Of a stretch of DNA of 64,000 nt, positions 18,810 to 26,368 are shown piece after piece. Made by a program: the position numbers and the translations under genes. Under the pieces are notes generated by a model. It did not search any database, was not told where the DNA came from, and worked only from the letters and a program-made list of their open reading frames with translations. Source of the DNA: Candidatus Nitrosopelagicus sp. (GTDB lineage: Archaea; Thermoproteota; Nitrososphaeria; Nitrososphaerales; Nitrosopumilaceae); NCBI GenBank assembly GCA_028345575.1, contig JAOMDR010000002.1:1-64000 (forward strand), read 5' to 3'. The first letter of the stretch is position 1, and every line of letters begins with the position of its first letter.

Positions 18810-19127
18810 CTAATTTTTGAGATTTAATAACGAAAATTTCTTTTTAAGAGAATTTTGATATGTTTCATAAGAATTTCCTAATCCTTCACATTTTTTACAT
18901 ATACATAGTTGAGAAACAACTGAACGATCACAATCATCTTGAAATTCACATTGGGAGCACCCAGCAGAGCCATCACATATCATGCATTTGAGATCTTCAG
19001 TTTCGACACATTTTTCGTGTTTGACTCCTAGACCTTTTGACCATAAGCCAATTTCATTTACATTGATTTTTTCATTACATACTATGCATGTGCCATCAAA
19101 TTTCATTGCAATTTTTCGCCAGCTCAT
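18810..19127 (-). CDS. Small Cys-rich putative zinc-binding protein
   Basis: A 105-residue protein with at least ten cysteines. The first unit runs CIVCNEKIN, then GLWSKGLGVKHEKC, like a C2HC/PARP-type zinc finger. The second is a dense set with CMICDGSAGCSQC, CDRS and CICKKC. Two or more zinc sites are likely. The start overlaps the rfcL stop by four bases, so it is co-translated with the clamp loader. A role in nucleic-acid binding is only inferred. Confidence 0.75.
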   Translation of the reverse strand: MSWRKIAMKFDGTCIVCNEKINVNEIGLWSKGLGVKHEKCVETEDLKCMICDGSAGCSQCEFQDDCDRSVVSQLCICKKCEGLGNSYETYQNSLKKKFSLLNLKN

Positions 19128-20293
19128 TGTAAAAGTTCAATCTCCTTTTCAATTAATTCTTCATACGTTTCTTCAAATTCAAGTTCAATAGAATCATTTT
19201 TCTTTAATGATAAAATGATTGGAAAGAAAAATGTTGCAAAGGTACTATTCGATACATGAAGTTTTTTAGATAATGTTGAACCAATAGCTTTGATTTTTGC
19301 ACCATCCCATCGTAGTCTATTCAATAATGGCCAAGATAGATTATACTGAGTGTATCTAGCAGAAGAATCTTTTTCATAAAGGGATAACAAAATTGAATCA
19401 AGGTAACGTAGTAATCTCCAATTTTGTGTTTTCATTATTTTTCCATAAAGTAAATCAGCTTCTGAAATAATTTCTAGTGCTTTAGACATTTTGTCTGAAG
19501 ATAGATTACTAGTAATGATACTTGAATAAAATGCATTAATTTTTTCTCTAGGATCAATTCTTAAAGAGAATAAAACAACTCTTGCTTCCTCAAGTGACTG
19601 TGATTTGAAAAATGCATTTAATCCATCTTCAATGTTTAGAGATTCAAATGATTTTTCAGTATTGGGTTCAAATCCAGTAACTAATACTTGTGCAGAGTTT
19701 ATCATAGAACGAATATCACCTTTCGAATCAGTAATTAATTTTATCAATCTTCCAGGATTAATTTTTGCTTTTTCTTTTTCTAATATCATATCAAGATATA
19801 ATTTAAGAAATCTAGGCGACAACGGACTAATCTGCAAAGTTTTTACAACTTTTTTTATTTTCTTCATTTTATCAGAAGAACCATAATTACCTGCAAGTAC
19901 AATTGGAACAGTTGGTTCTTTTAAGATGTTAATGAGAGCCTCAACTCCTCCATAATCAGAACGTCCATGTATTCCATCTACTTCATCAATGAAAATCATG
20001 GGTTCCCCAAGAACAGTTTGATTTCCAAGTACAGGAGTTAGTATTTCTTGAATATTTTTTTTGTTTCTAACATCACTTGCGTTAAGACTAATCATGTCAT
20101 ACCCAAATTGTTTTCCTGCGAGAAAACACATTGTTGTTTTTCCAATTCCAGGAGGACCAATCAATAATAGTGGTTTTGTTCCTTTTTTCCATTTTCCAAA
20201 CCATTCAACAAATTGTTTTCTAGCATCTTCATTTCCAACCATATCAAAAATATTTTGAGGTCGGTATTTTTCAGACCACATCATTTGTATCAC
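19124..20293 (-). CDS. rfcL: Replication factor C large subunit
   Basis: The AAA+ large subunit of the archaeal clamp loader, which opens PCNA onto primed DNA. It has WSEKYRPQNIFDMVGN, the Walker A GPPGIGKTTM and Walker B IDEVDG. At 389 residues it is shorter than most archaeal RfcL proteins and ends soon after the collar domain, without an obvious PCNA-binding tail. It overlaps both neighbours by four bases. The small subunit lies apart at 53401. Confidence 0.92.
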   Translation of the reverse strand: MIQMMWSEKYRPQNIFDMVGNEDARKQFVEWFGKWKKGTKPLLLIGPPGIGKTTMCFLAGKQFGYDMISLNASDVRNKKNIQEILTPVLGNQTVLGEPMIFIDEVDGIHGRSDYGGVEALINILKEPTVPIVLAGNYGSSDKMKKIKKVVKTLQISPLSPRFLKLYLDMILEKEKAKINPGRLIKLITDSKGDIRSMINSAQVLVTGFEPNTEKSFESLNIEDGLNAFFKSQSLEEARVVLFSLRIDPREKINAFYSSIITSNLSSDKMSKALEIISEADLLYGKIMKTQNWRLLRYLDSILLSLYEKDSSARYTQYNLSWPLLNRLRWDGAKIKAIGSTLSKKLHVSNSTFATFFFPIILSLKKNDSIELEFEETYEELIEKEIELLQ

Positions 20294-21408
20294 TTAGGAA
20301 GGTTTTGAGTCAAATCTGACCAGATATTCTCTTCTTGGAGTTTTTTATACCAAAATAGATTATAGTGTTCGACAGTTAGGAACAAAAATTCTAAGAATTT
20401 TCGATGTGAGAAACTATTTGGGAGTTTTTCAAGAGCGGCTCTAGCATCATTAAGATATGATTCGCTGTGATTCATGGTCTCTTCAAATCCACTCTTTACA
20501 TCATTCATTTTTAGAGAATAGAACAGTGGCCATGATGGTATTTTTGCTGCTTTATCTCTAATGCTGTCTTCAATTTCATTTCCACATCCAACAGATTCTG
20601 CTGCTTTTGCCATTCCAGTGTAAAAGATATCAGCTAACGGTGCACGATTTAATGCCATGTTTCGACCAGCCGTACCCATAACAGAACGATATTTCTTGTA
20701 ACTCTCAACTAATTCTTCTTCTGTAATTGATGTAGGTTTATCTTTTAATTTCGTATCAAGGTATTGTCCAATTCTTGCCTGCTTGAATCCTTCTTCAAAT
20801 TCTTTTAGTACATCCTCGCCACCTTTTGAAATTTTTTCTCTTGCAAGTTTTAGAATATATGGATTCATTAGTTTGTAATCATCAAGATATTCCAAATCCT
20901 CATCTTTGTCTACAATTCTATCCATTGGTTCACTAAGATCTATTGCAATTATGTGACCATCTACAATATCCTCGCGCATATTGGTACTTGGATCATCTTT
21001 AAAGTAATCAGTTGACGCATCAAAAAGACCATTGAATACAGGAAATGTCATTTTTACAAAATTTGAGTTTAGAATTCTAAGAACTCTGTCGTGTAGAGTA
21101 TCAAAATCAGATAGTTTCGATTTAATAGGATCTATTTCAGAAGCATTAAGAATAATTTCTGTTGAACCCACTTCTTCTGCAAATTTTTGTTGTGTGGTGT
21201 TAGGAGATTCATCAGATTTTATTTGATCAAATAAATTTTTTGCAAATCTTTTAGCAAATTCTGGAAATGTATTTTCTGCTTCTTCCTTATAATGATTAAA
21301 TTGTTTGAATCCTTTTGATTTGAATAAACCTTGTTTTATGATTTGTTTTCCAGGTTTAGTTCCCATTAATGCACTTTTACTGAAAATTGATTCGTCTTTT
21401 CCACTCAC
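20290..21408 (-). CDS. Conserved hypothetical protein, first gene of the rfcL operon
   Basis: I do not recognise this protein. It has 372 residues, is soluble, mainly helical and charged, with no membrane segment and no cysteine cluster. It overlaps rfcL by four bases and leads that operon. The acidic middle part (about residues 140-190) contains DLSEPMDRIVDKDEDLEYLDDY. The tight coupling suggests a link to replication or to RNA/DNA metabolism, but nothing in the sequence proves it. Confidence 0.7.
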   Translation of the reverse strand: MSGKDESIFSKSALMGTKPGKQIIKQGLFKSKGFKQFNHYKEEAENTFPEFAKRFAKNLFDQIKSDESPNTTQQKFAEEVGSTEIILNASEIDPIKSKLSDFDTLHDRVLRILNSNFVKMTFPVFNGLFDASTDYFKDDPSTNMREDIVDGHIIAIDLSEPMDRIVDKDEDLEYLDDYKLMNPYILKLAREKISKGGEDVLKEFEEGFKQARIGQYLDTKLKDKPTSITEEELVESYKKYRSVMGTAGRNMALNRAPLADIFYTGMAKAAESVGCGNEIEDSIRDKAAKIPSWPLFYSLKMNDVKSGFEETMNHSESYLNDARAALEKLPNSFSHRKFLEFLFLTVEHYNLFWYKKLQEENIWSDLTQNLPK

Positions 21409-21452
21409 AAAAGATTGTTAACAAATTGCTATTTATGCCTTCAAAGATCTAA

Positions 21453-21908
21453 TTACATTCGTCTAAACTCTGCAGCGCCTTTTTCTGTAATTCTCAGTTG
21501 TATTGATTTTCCAAATGGACCACTTTTTTCTACAGGTCTCATTAGGCCTTTTTTCTCAAGATCTTGAAGAATGGTATCTAGATTGTTTGTCGATATGTTT
21601 CCTTTCTTCTGAAGTTCTTCAAATTTTGATATGTTAGTCATCAATAAACCAAGTACAATTTTTTCTTTAGACCAGTTTTTTGTTGAAAATTCTTCTCGAC
21701 GTGGAGATTCTTGAAAATTATCAGATGATGATGATTCTCTAAAATTATCCGCAGATGGTGATTCTTGGAAAAAATTTCCACGTGGGGTTTCAGGACGAGG
21801 TGATATGTCTTGTTTAAGACCAGCACGTCTCAATAATCTTGGGAGTATTCTAGCAAGTGGTATGATCATGAATATGAGCAAATAGATCCAAGAGTAATTT
21901 TCTTCCAT
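21453..21908 (-). CDS. Membrane-anchored winged-helix protein
   Basis: 151 residues in three parts. Residues 7-24 form one hydrophobic helix (WIYLLIFMIIPLARIL), followed by arginines. Residues 36-75 are a Ser/Asn/Glu-rich linker with two to three copies of DNFxES. Residues 79-151 look like a winged helix-turn-helix, with LGLLMTNISKFEELQKKG, a recognition-type helix and a basic wing ending in EKGAAEFRRM. A DNA-binding domain tethered to the membrane is inferred. No signal or sensor domain is visible. Confidence 0.75.
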   Translation of the reverse strand: MEENYSWIYLLIFMIIPLARILPRLLRRAGLKQDISPRPETPRGNFFQESPSADNFRESSSSDNFQESPRREEFSTKNWSKEKIVLGLLMTNISKFEELQKKGNISTNNLDTILQDLEKKGLMRPVEKSGPFGKSIQLRITEKGAAEFRRM

Positions 21909-21953
21909 GTTATATGATAATGATTCGAAATTAATAATGTATATGTTGGGTTT

Positions 21954-22274
21954 CTATTGTGGCTGTGAGAAAACACGATATTCGCCGATGGTAGAACTAC
22001 ATTTGTGACAGGTGTACTGACCTCTCTCAATTAAGATTAATCCATTAGCAACCTCTTCATTTGGTTTTTCTTCTATTTGAAAACCAGTTGGTCCATCAAA
22101 CTCAGAATTACATGCTTTACAGAAATGTTTCAGCATTTTTGAAGGATCTAATTTTTCAAGTGAAGCTAGGAAGTGTTTGTCTATGTTTGGTACAAGTTTT
22201 GATTTTTGTACTTCTTCATCAGTAAGTTCAGCATTAACCCATCCACCTGAGCCTTGTAATTCTATTGCCGTCAT
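21954..22274 (-). CDS. Zinc-ribbon-like hypothetical protein
   Basis: A 106-residue protein with two CxxC pairs, CKAC near residue 52 and CHKC near 92, probably one zinc ribbon. The N-terminal half (GSGGWVNAELTDEEVQKSK) is unfamiliar. It stands alone with a free 5' region facing the phosphatase gene. Function unknown. Confidence 0.65.
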   Translation of the reverse strand: MTAIELQGSGGWVNAELTDEEVQKSKLVPNIDKHFLASLEKLDPSKMLKHFCKACNSEFDGPTGFQIEEKPNEEVANGLILIERGQYTCHKCSSTIGEYRVFSQPQ

Positions 22275-22332
22275 AATTGATTAATTTCAAGCATGAATAA
22301 AGAGGTTTTCAAATTAGGTGAAAAAATTATTC

Positions 22333-22342
22333 AATTAAATTA
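22333..22342 (+). promoter_or_regulatory. TATA box of the IMP/FBP phosphatase gene
   Basis: AATTAAATTA is centred about 27 bases ahead of the ATG at 22364. This supports a leaderless message starting at that ATG and not the TTG at 22352. Confidence 0.45.
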
Positions 22343-22363
22343 TCCACAAATTTGAAAATCATA

Positions 22364-23161
22364 ATGGAAACTAATCAAGTTCTCAAAGAAGCATCAAGAA
22401 GAATTTATGAGGCGGTGAAAGACATGGCAGGAACAGAAAAAGCCGCTGGTGATTTTGGAAGAGGTGCAGGAGGAGATATTTCTAGAAATATCGACATTAC
22501 TGCAGAAACCACTGTTTTAGATTATCTAAAAGAGATTAATTTTGAGTGTGTAGTTTTAGGAGAAGAATGTGGTCGAGTAGAACTATCAGAAAATCCAAAA
22601 GGATTTGTTATCATGGATGCAATCGATGGTTCTGCAAATGCGGTTAGAGGTGTGCCATTTTTCTGTTCATCATTAGCATTTGCAACAGAAAATAGGCTCA
22701 GTTCCATAACAGACGGAGTGATTACAAATCTTTCAACAGGTGAAATGTATTCTGCGTCAGAAGGAAAAGGTGCATTTCTAGATGACAAACAAATTTCAGT
22801 TTACAAAGGTACCCCATTGTACAAAATAGTCGGAGTCAATACTTCAGGTGCATCACAAGAAATAATGAAAAAATTACAACCTGTTTTTGAACATCATAGT
22901 CATACCAGACATTTTGGTGCAAATGCATTAGAAATGGCAATGTTTGCACAAGGTTTGATGGATGTCTTTATTGATTTAAGAGATAAAATTCGAATCCAAG
23001 ATATTGCAGCAGGATACATAATTGTTAAAGAAGCAGGAGGTTTGCTTTTAGATTCAGAATTCAATCCTCTTGATGCAGATTTGAGTTATGATACAAGAGT
23101 TTCTTTTATTGCAGCTGCAAATCAGGAAATTTTAGACGAGATACTTCCAAGAGAAAAATAA
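22364..23161 (+). CDS. Inositol monophosphatase / fructose-1,6-bisphosphatase family
   Basis: A Mg2+-dependent sugar phosphatase of 265 residues. Metal-binding motifs are GEECG, DAIDGSANA and, near the C-terminus, IQDIAAGYIIVKEAGG. Archaeal members often act on both inositol phosphate and fructose bisphosphate, so it could serve gluconeogenesis or inositol lipid synthesis. The start is ATG 22364, backed by the TATA spacing. The convergent flavin reductase gene ends four bases away. Confidence 0.88.
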   Translation: METNQVLKEASRRIYEAVKDMAGTEKAAGDFGRGAGGDISRNIDITAETTVLDYLKEINFECVVLGEECGRVELSENPKGFVIMDAIDGSANAVRGVPFFCSSLAFATENRLSSITDGVITNLSTGEMYSASEGKGAFLDDKQISVYKGTPLYKIVGVNTSGASQEIMKKLQPVFEHHSHTRHFGANALEMAMFAQGLMDVFIDLRDKIRIQDIAAGYIIVKEAGGLLLDSEFNPLDADLSYDTRVSFIAAANQEILDEILPREK

Positions 23162-23164
23162 ATT

Positions 23165-24001
23165 TTATCCGTATGATTCGTATTTGACTTCAAAAGTTCC
23201 ATCTTCATGCGGATTATCTCTATTGACAAATCCTCTATCATCAACATAATCCATTACTCCATCGATGGTTCCTTGATAACCACAAATGTAAATTCTAGTA
23301 TTCTCAGGAGTAACTTTTTCTCCAACTAATTCATCTAACGGAGAAACACCTTGTGCGTTTGCTTTGAAAAATGATTCAACTCTTCCTACTTGACCATTCC
23401 ATGATCTATTGTATTGTTCTTTTGGTCTACTAATTGCAGCCCTGTAAAGAAAGTTCCATTCATCAGTTCCTCTCTCTTTACTTTCATTTTCAAAGTCAGT
23501 GAGAAGACGTTTGTAACTTAATTCATCAACATAACTTGCACCATGTAAAACTACAAGTTGTCTTTTATCATTAGTATCGTGAAAATGATGTGCAAATGCG
23601 ATGAACGGTGCAAGACCAGTTCCGCCACCTACGCAGACTACTCTTCTATTATCTGGTTCTCCATTTCGATATTTATCTTCGATTATCAAGTCGTCACCAG
23701 TTGGATCACCAAGTAATACTTCATCACCAACACTAAGATAGAATAATTCAGTGGTTACACGACCAGGTAATGGTTTTCTTACCCATCTAATTACAAATTC
23801 AAAATAATCTCTATTTTCAGCATGTGATGCAATTGAATATGCACGTTTTACAATTTTATTTTCCGCAGCTACCGGTAAACCAATAGTTAGAAATTGTCCA
23901 GTTTTGTATTTTGGCATACCAGTTATTGGAACTAGACGAATTACAACTAGATCTTCTTTTAATAATTCAGTATAGATGATCTTTGCTTTTGTATCTGCCA
24001 T
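23165..24001 (-). CDS. Ferredoxin/flavodoxin-NADP+ reductase (Fpr-like), copy 1
   Basis: An FAD enzyme, 278 residues, that moves electrons between NAD(P)H and ferredoxin. The FAD site is RAYSIAS, the nucleotide site is VGGGTGLAPF, and a C-terminal CGYQGTIDG segment is present. The chain ends in ESYG, with the aromatic residue that stacks on flavin. A close paralogue lies at 34104. There is no fused iron-sulfur domain. Electron direction cannot be told from sequence. Confidence 0.88.
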   Translation of the reverse strand: MADTKAKIIYTELLKEDLVVIRLVPITGMPKYKTGQFLTIGLPVAAENKIVKRAYSIASHAENRDYFEFVIRWVRKPLPGRVTTELFYLSVGDEVLLGDPTGDDLIIEDKYRNGEPDNRRVVCVGGGTGLAPFIAFAHHFHDTNDKRQLVVLHGASYVDELSYKRLLTDFENESKERGTDEWNFLYRAAISRPKEQYNRSWNGQVGRVESFFKANAQGVSPLDELVGEKVTPENTRIYICGYQGTIDGVMDYVDDRGFVNRDNPHEDGTFEVKYESYG

Positions 24002-24096
24002 GTGAGGAAAGTTTCTTGATTTGGATAAATGTATTTCTCTTCAAAATTTGACAGAATTACTTATATTTAGAAAATTAACCAGCCAAAATTAGTCAC

Positions 24097-24261
24097 ATGA
24101 CAAAAATTACATGTAGAGATTACGGATTTGAATGTCAATACGAAATTGAGGGCGAAGTAGAAAATGTGATCGATGCATATAGAAAACATAGTGATGAAGA
24201 ACACGGAATAGAGTATTCTGTAGAGACACTAACACAAGTAATTCTAAGACAACAAGGCTAA
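24097..24261 (+). CDS. DUF1059-family microprotein
   Basis: A 54-residue protein beginning MTKITCRDYGFECQYEIEGE and ending LTQVILRQQG. It has the two-Cys start (C6, C13), the KHSDEEHG segment with two His, and the length of DUF1059. The family's function is unknown. A TTATATTTAG box about 30 bases ahead of the ATG suggests it is expressed. It lies between the flavin reductase and hemA. Confidence 0.75.
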   Translation: MTKITCRDYGFECQYEIEGEVENVIDAYRKHSDEEHGIEYSVETLTQVILRQQG

Positions 24262-24271
24262 TCGTAAAAAA

Positions 24272-25342
24272 TTAAACTCTTTTCATTGAAGCAGATAAGA
24301 CGGGTAATTCCTTATCAATGATTTTCTCAACAGCAGGTACAATTCCAGCTCTTAATTTTGCATTTTCTTCATAAATTTCTGCAACCTGATCTCTAAATAA
24401 TAATTTTATTCGAGGTAACTCCATAATGGTTTCTTCTACGGCTCTTGGCTCAGATATGTCTAAAATTAGAGTTCCTTTTTTCTTTTCTTTCATAACAAGT
24501 TTGATTCGTTCAAGATCAATCAAAAAGTAATCAGCAGTAGTAGCAACTATGACAATATCAAATTTATCAAATCCTGAAAGTGCATCAACAAACTCCATTG
24601 GGGTACCGCACAAAAGTTGTGAGAAATTCGTAGCACGTTGCATATCTTTACTAGTAACTGTGAATGAAATTTCTTTTTGTCCTAGTGTTTTTGCAACCAT
24701 AGCAGCAGATTCACCAGTTCCAATGAGTAAGACCTTCTTTTTTGCATCCAAACCAACTTTTTCTTCTACCAAGTTTAATGCAACATCTCCTAATGATAAA
24801 ACTTCTTTACTTATTTCAGTTGAATCTCGAATTGAATTAGCAAGTCGAATTATACTATCAAATAATTTATTGAGAATTTTTCCTGAGGCACCAGATTTTT
24901 TTGCAAGTTCTAATGATTTTTTAATTTCGTCAAAGACTTCTTCTTTTCCAACAACTATAGAATCTAATCCACAAGCTAATCGTAAAAGATGAAGGTAAAC
25001 ATCATCATCTTTGAAGACTTCCAAGGTTTGATCAAAATGATCAATATCAATTTGCTCTATACTAGAATTTTGTTCCCAAGTTTCTTTCATTTGATTAATT
25101 ACCAAACCTTTTCCTTCAGGTCTTCTTGCATCAGTAGAATCATCTGTTTCAAGATTACTTACGGTAAAAATTTCTACTCTACTAGAAGTTTGAATTATAA
25201 TACATTCTTCAACACCAGGAATTTTTTTGAAGGCCTCTGTTGCAGCGTTTACATCTTTGAATGCAAATCTAGCAAGAGAATGAAGAGGAACATTTTTGAA
25301 AGTTACTCTTGCATTTAAAACATCAAATTTTAGTTCGCTCAC
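24272..25342 (-). CDS. hemA: Glutamyl-tRNA reductase, canonical catalytic Cys replaced by Ser
   Basis: Reduces glutamyl-tRNA to glutamate-1-semialdehyde, the first step of tetrapyrrole synthesis. The substrate and NADPH domains are clear: NARVTFKNVP, HLLRLACGLDSIVVGKEE and LLIGTGESAAMVAK, then a helical C-terminal domain. The canonical TCNRxEx(Y/F) motif reads TSSRVEIF here, so the catalytic Cys position is Ser53 (codon TCT at 25184-25186). The GE.Q motif is GKEE. I place the start at GTG 25342, five bases after a GGTGA ribosome-binding site. The frame stays open to 25399, inside the upstream gene. Confidence 0.85.
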   Translation of the reverse strand: MSELKFDVLNARVTFKNVPLHSLARFAFKDVNAATEAFKKIPGVEECIIIQTSSRVEIFTVSNLETDDSTDARRPEGKGLVINQMKETWEQNSSIEQIDIDHFDQTLEVFKDDDVYLHLLRLACGLDSIVVGKEEVFDEIKKSLELAKKSGASGKILNKLFDSIIRLANSIRDSTEISKEVLSLGDVALNLVEEKVGLDAKKKVLLIGTGESAAMVAKTLGQKEISFTVTSKDMQRATNFSQLLCGTPMEFVDALSGFDKFDIVIVATTADYFLIDLERIKLVMKEKKKGTLILDISEPRAVEETIMELPRIKLLFRDQVAEIYEENAKLRAGIVPAVEKIIDKELPVLSASMKRV

Positions 25343-25361
25343 ATCATTCACCAAAATTAAT

Positions 25362-26027
25362 TTAATTTTTTCTTCCACCTTTTGCAGTTCTGAAAACATT
25401 CATTCCAAGATAATAATTTTCATGTAGTGAATCCAAATATGCAAGATTTTGTTCAACTTGTGCAATATCATCAGGCAGTGCTTCAGGATCATTTCTAAGA
25501 CGATCTAATTTTGCTTGCAATTCATCACCAAGAACAGTTATTCCAGTTTCATAATTGGAGGTTCCTCCAAAACGTTCGTCTAAAATATTTTGAGGATTGT
25601 ATTCAGGTGTAGTATCTTCATAATTGAGAGCTTTACGTGTAATGTCATCTTTTTCATCTTCAGATAAAATAGGTTTTGGAAATCTATCTACCTTATCTAA
25701 GAAAAATTCAGGTTCACCCATCTCTCTTCTAAATATAATTTCATTTTTTCTTTTGTTAGTTACATCAGGTGCTTTTGGAGCTTCTGCTTTAATTTCTTCA
25801 GCAATTGCTTTGAATTCATCTTCTGATGCTTTTGATGCAGCTTCTTTCAATTCTTTGGCTTTTGCAATTGCAGCTTCTGCTGCAGCTTCTGCTTCTTCTG
25901 CTGCCTTCATTGCTTTTTGAGCATCTTTAGATGCCTTGATAGATTTTTGACCATCCTGTTTTTTTGATTCTGCATCTACTTTTGGAGCATCCTTTACTTC
26001 AGAATCTTTTTTGTCGTCAGACATCAA
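25362..26027 (-). CDS. Ala/Lys/Glu-rich coiled-coil hypothetical protein
   Basis: 221 residues. Residues 1-85 are highly charged and Ala-rich with a likely long helix (AMKAAEEAEAAAEAAIAKAK). The rest is a more ordinary domain with REMGEPEFFLDKVDRFPKPI and a tail ending AKGGRKN. No known family is recognised. It precedes hemA on the same strand, 19 bases from the chosen hemA start, so the two are probably co-transcribed. The composition recalls the NuoC extension, but I see no detailed match. Confidence 0.7.
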   Translation of the reverse strand: MMSDDKKDSEVKDAPKVDAESKKQDGQKSIKASKDAQKAMKAAEEAEAAAEAAIAKAKELKEAASKASEDEFKAIAEEIKAEAPKAPDVTNKRKNEIIFRREMGEPEFFLDKVDRFPKPILSEDEKDDITRKALNYEDTTPEYNPQNILDERFGGTSNYETGITVLGDELQAKLDRLRNDPEALPDDIAQVEQNLAYLDSLHENYYLGMNVFRTAKGGRKN

Positions 26028-26119
26028 TTTTTCACTGAAATTGCCCGGATTTTAAGATTATTGTGACAAACAAGGTAGAACGTCATGCGATCACATAATG
26101 TTAATTTGAAAAATAAAAG

Positions 26120-26194
26120 CGCCCTCGGCGGGATTTGAACCCGCGTCTCAGCCGTGACAGGGCCGAATTCTAGACCGGGCTATACTACAAGGGC
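26120..26194 (-). tRNA. tRNA-Asp(GTC)
   Basis: On the minus strand the acceptor GCCCTTG pairs with CGAGGGC (one G-T pair). The anticodon stem CGGCC/GGCTG holds loop CTGTCAC, the T-loop is TTCAAAT and the discriminator is G, as expected for Asp. No CCA is encoded. Confidence 0.93.
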
Positions 26195-26291
26195 AGTATT
26201 TACAAGAAAAAGAACTGCTGGTTTTAAAGTTTCCATTTTTAATTTTAGACTGGTAAAAGACTAAATTGTACAATAATGGAAAAACTCGCAT

Positions 26292-26365
26292 GGGTCTATA
26301 GCGCAGCCAGGTAGCGCACCGCCCTTTTAAGGCGGCTGTCGTGGGTTCGAATCCCACTAGACCCG
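26292..26365 (+). tRNA. tRNA-Lys(TTT)
   Basis: The acceptor GGGTCTA pairs with TAGACCC. The anticodon loop CTTTTAA gives anticodon TTT and the T-loop is TTCGAAT. Discriminator G, no encoded CCA. It lies head to head with tRNA-Asp. Confidence 0.93.
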
Positions 26366-26368
26366 CAT

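Noticed and set aside
25343-25399. Extended HemA start inside the upstream coiled-coil gene
   Set aside because: The extra residues do not resemble HemA, and GGTGA sits properly before the GTG at 25342.
26148-26357. Open frame across the tRNA-Asp and tRNA-Lys region
   Set aside because: It is made of antisense tRNA sequence, and both tRNAs fold well. No protein-like signal.
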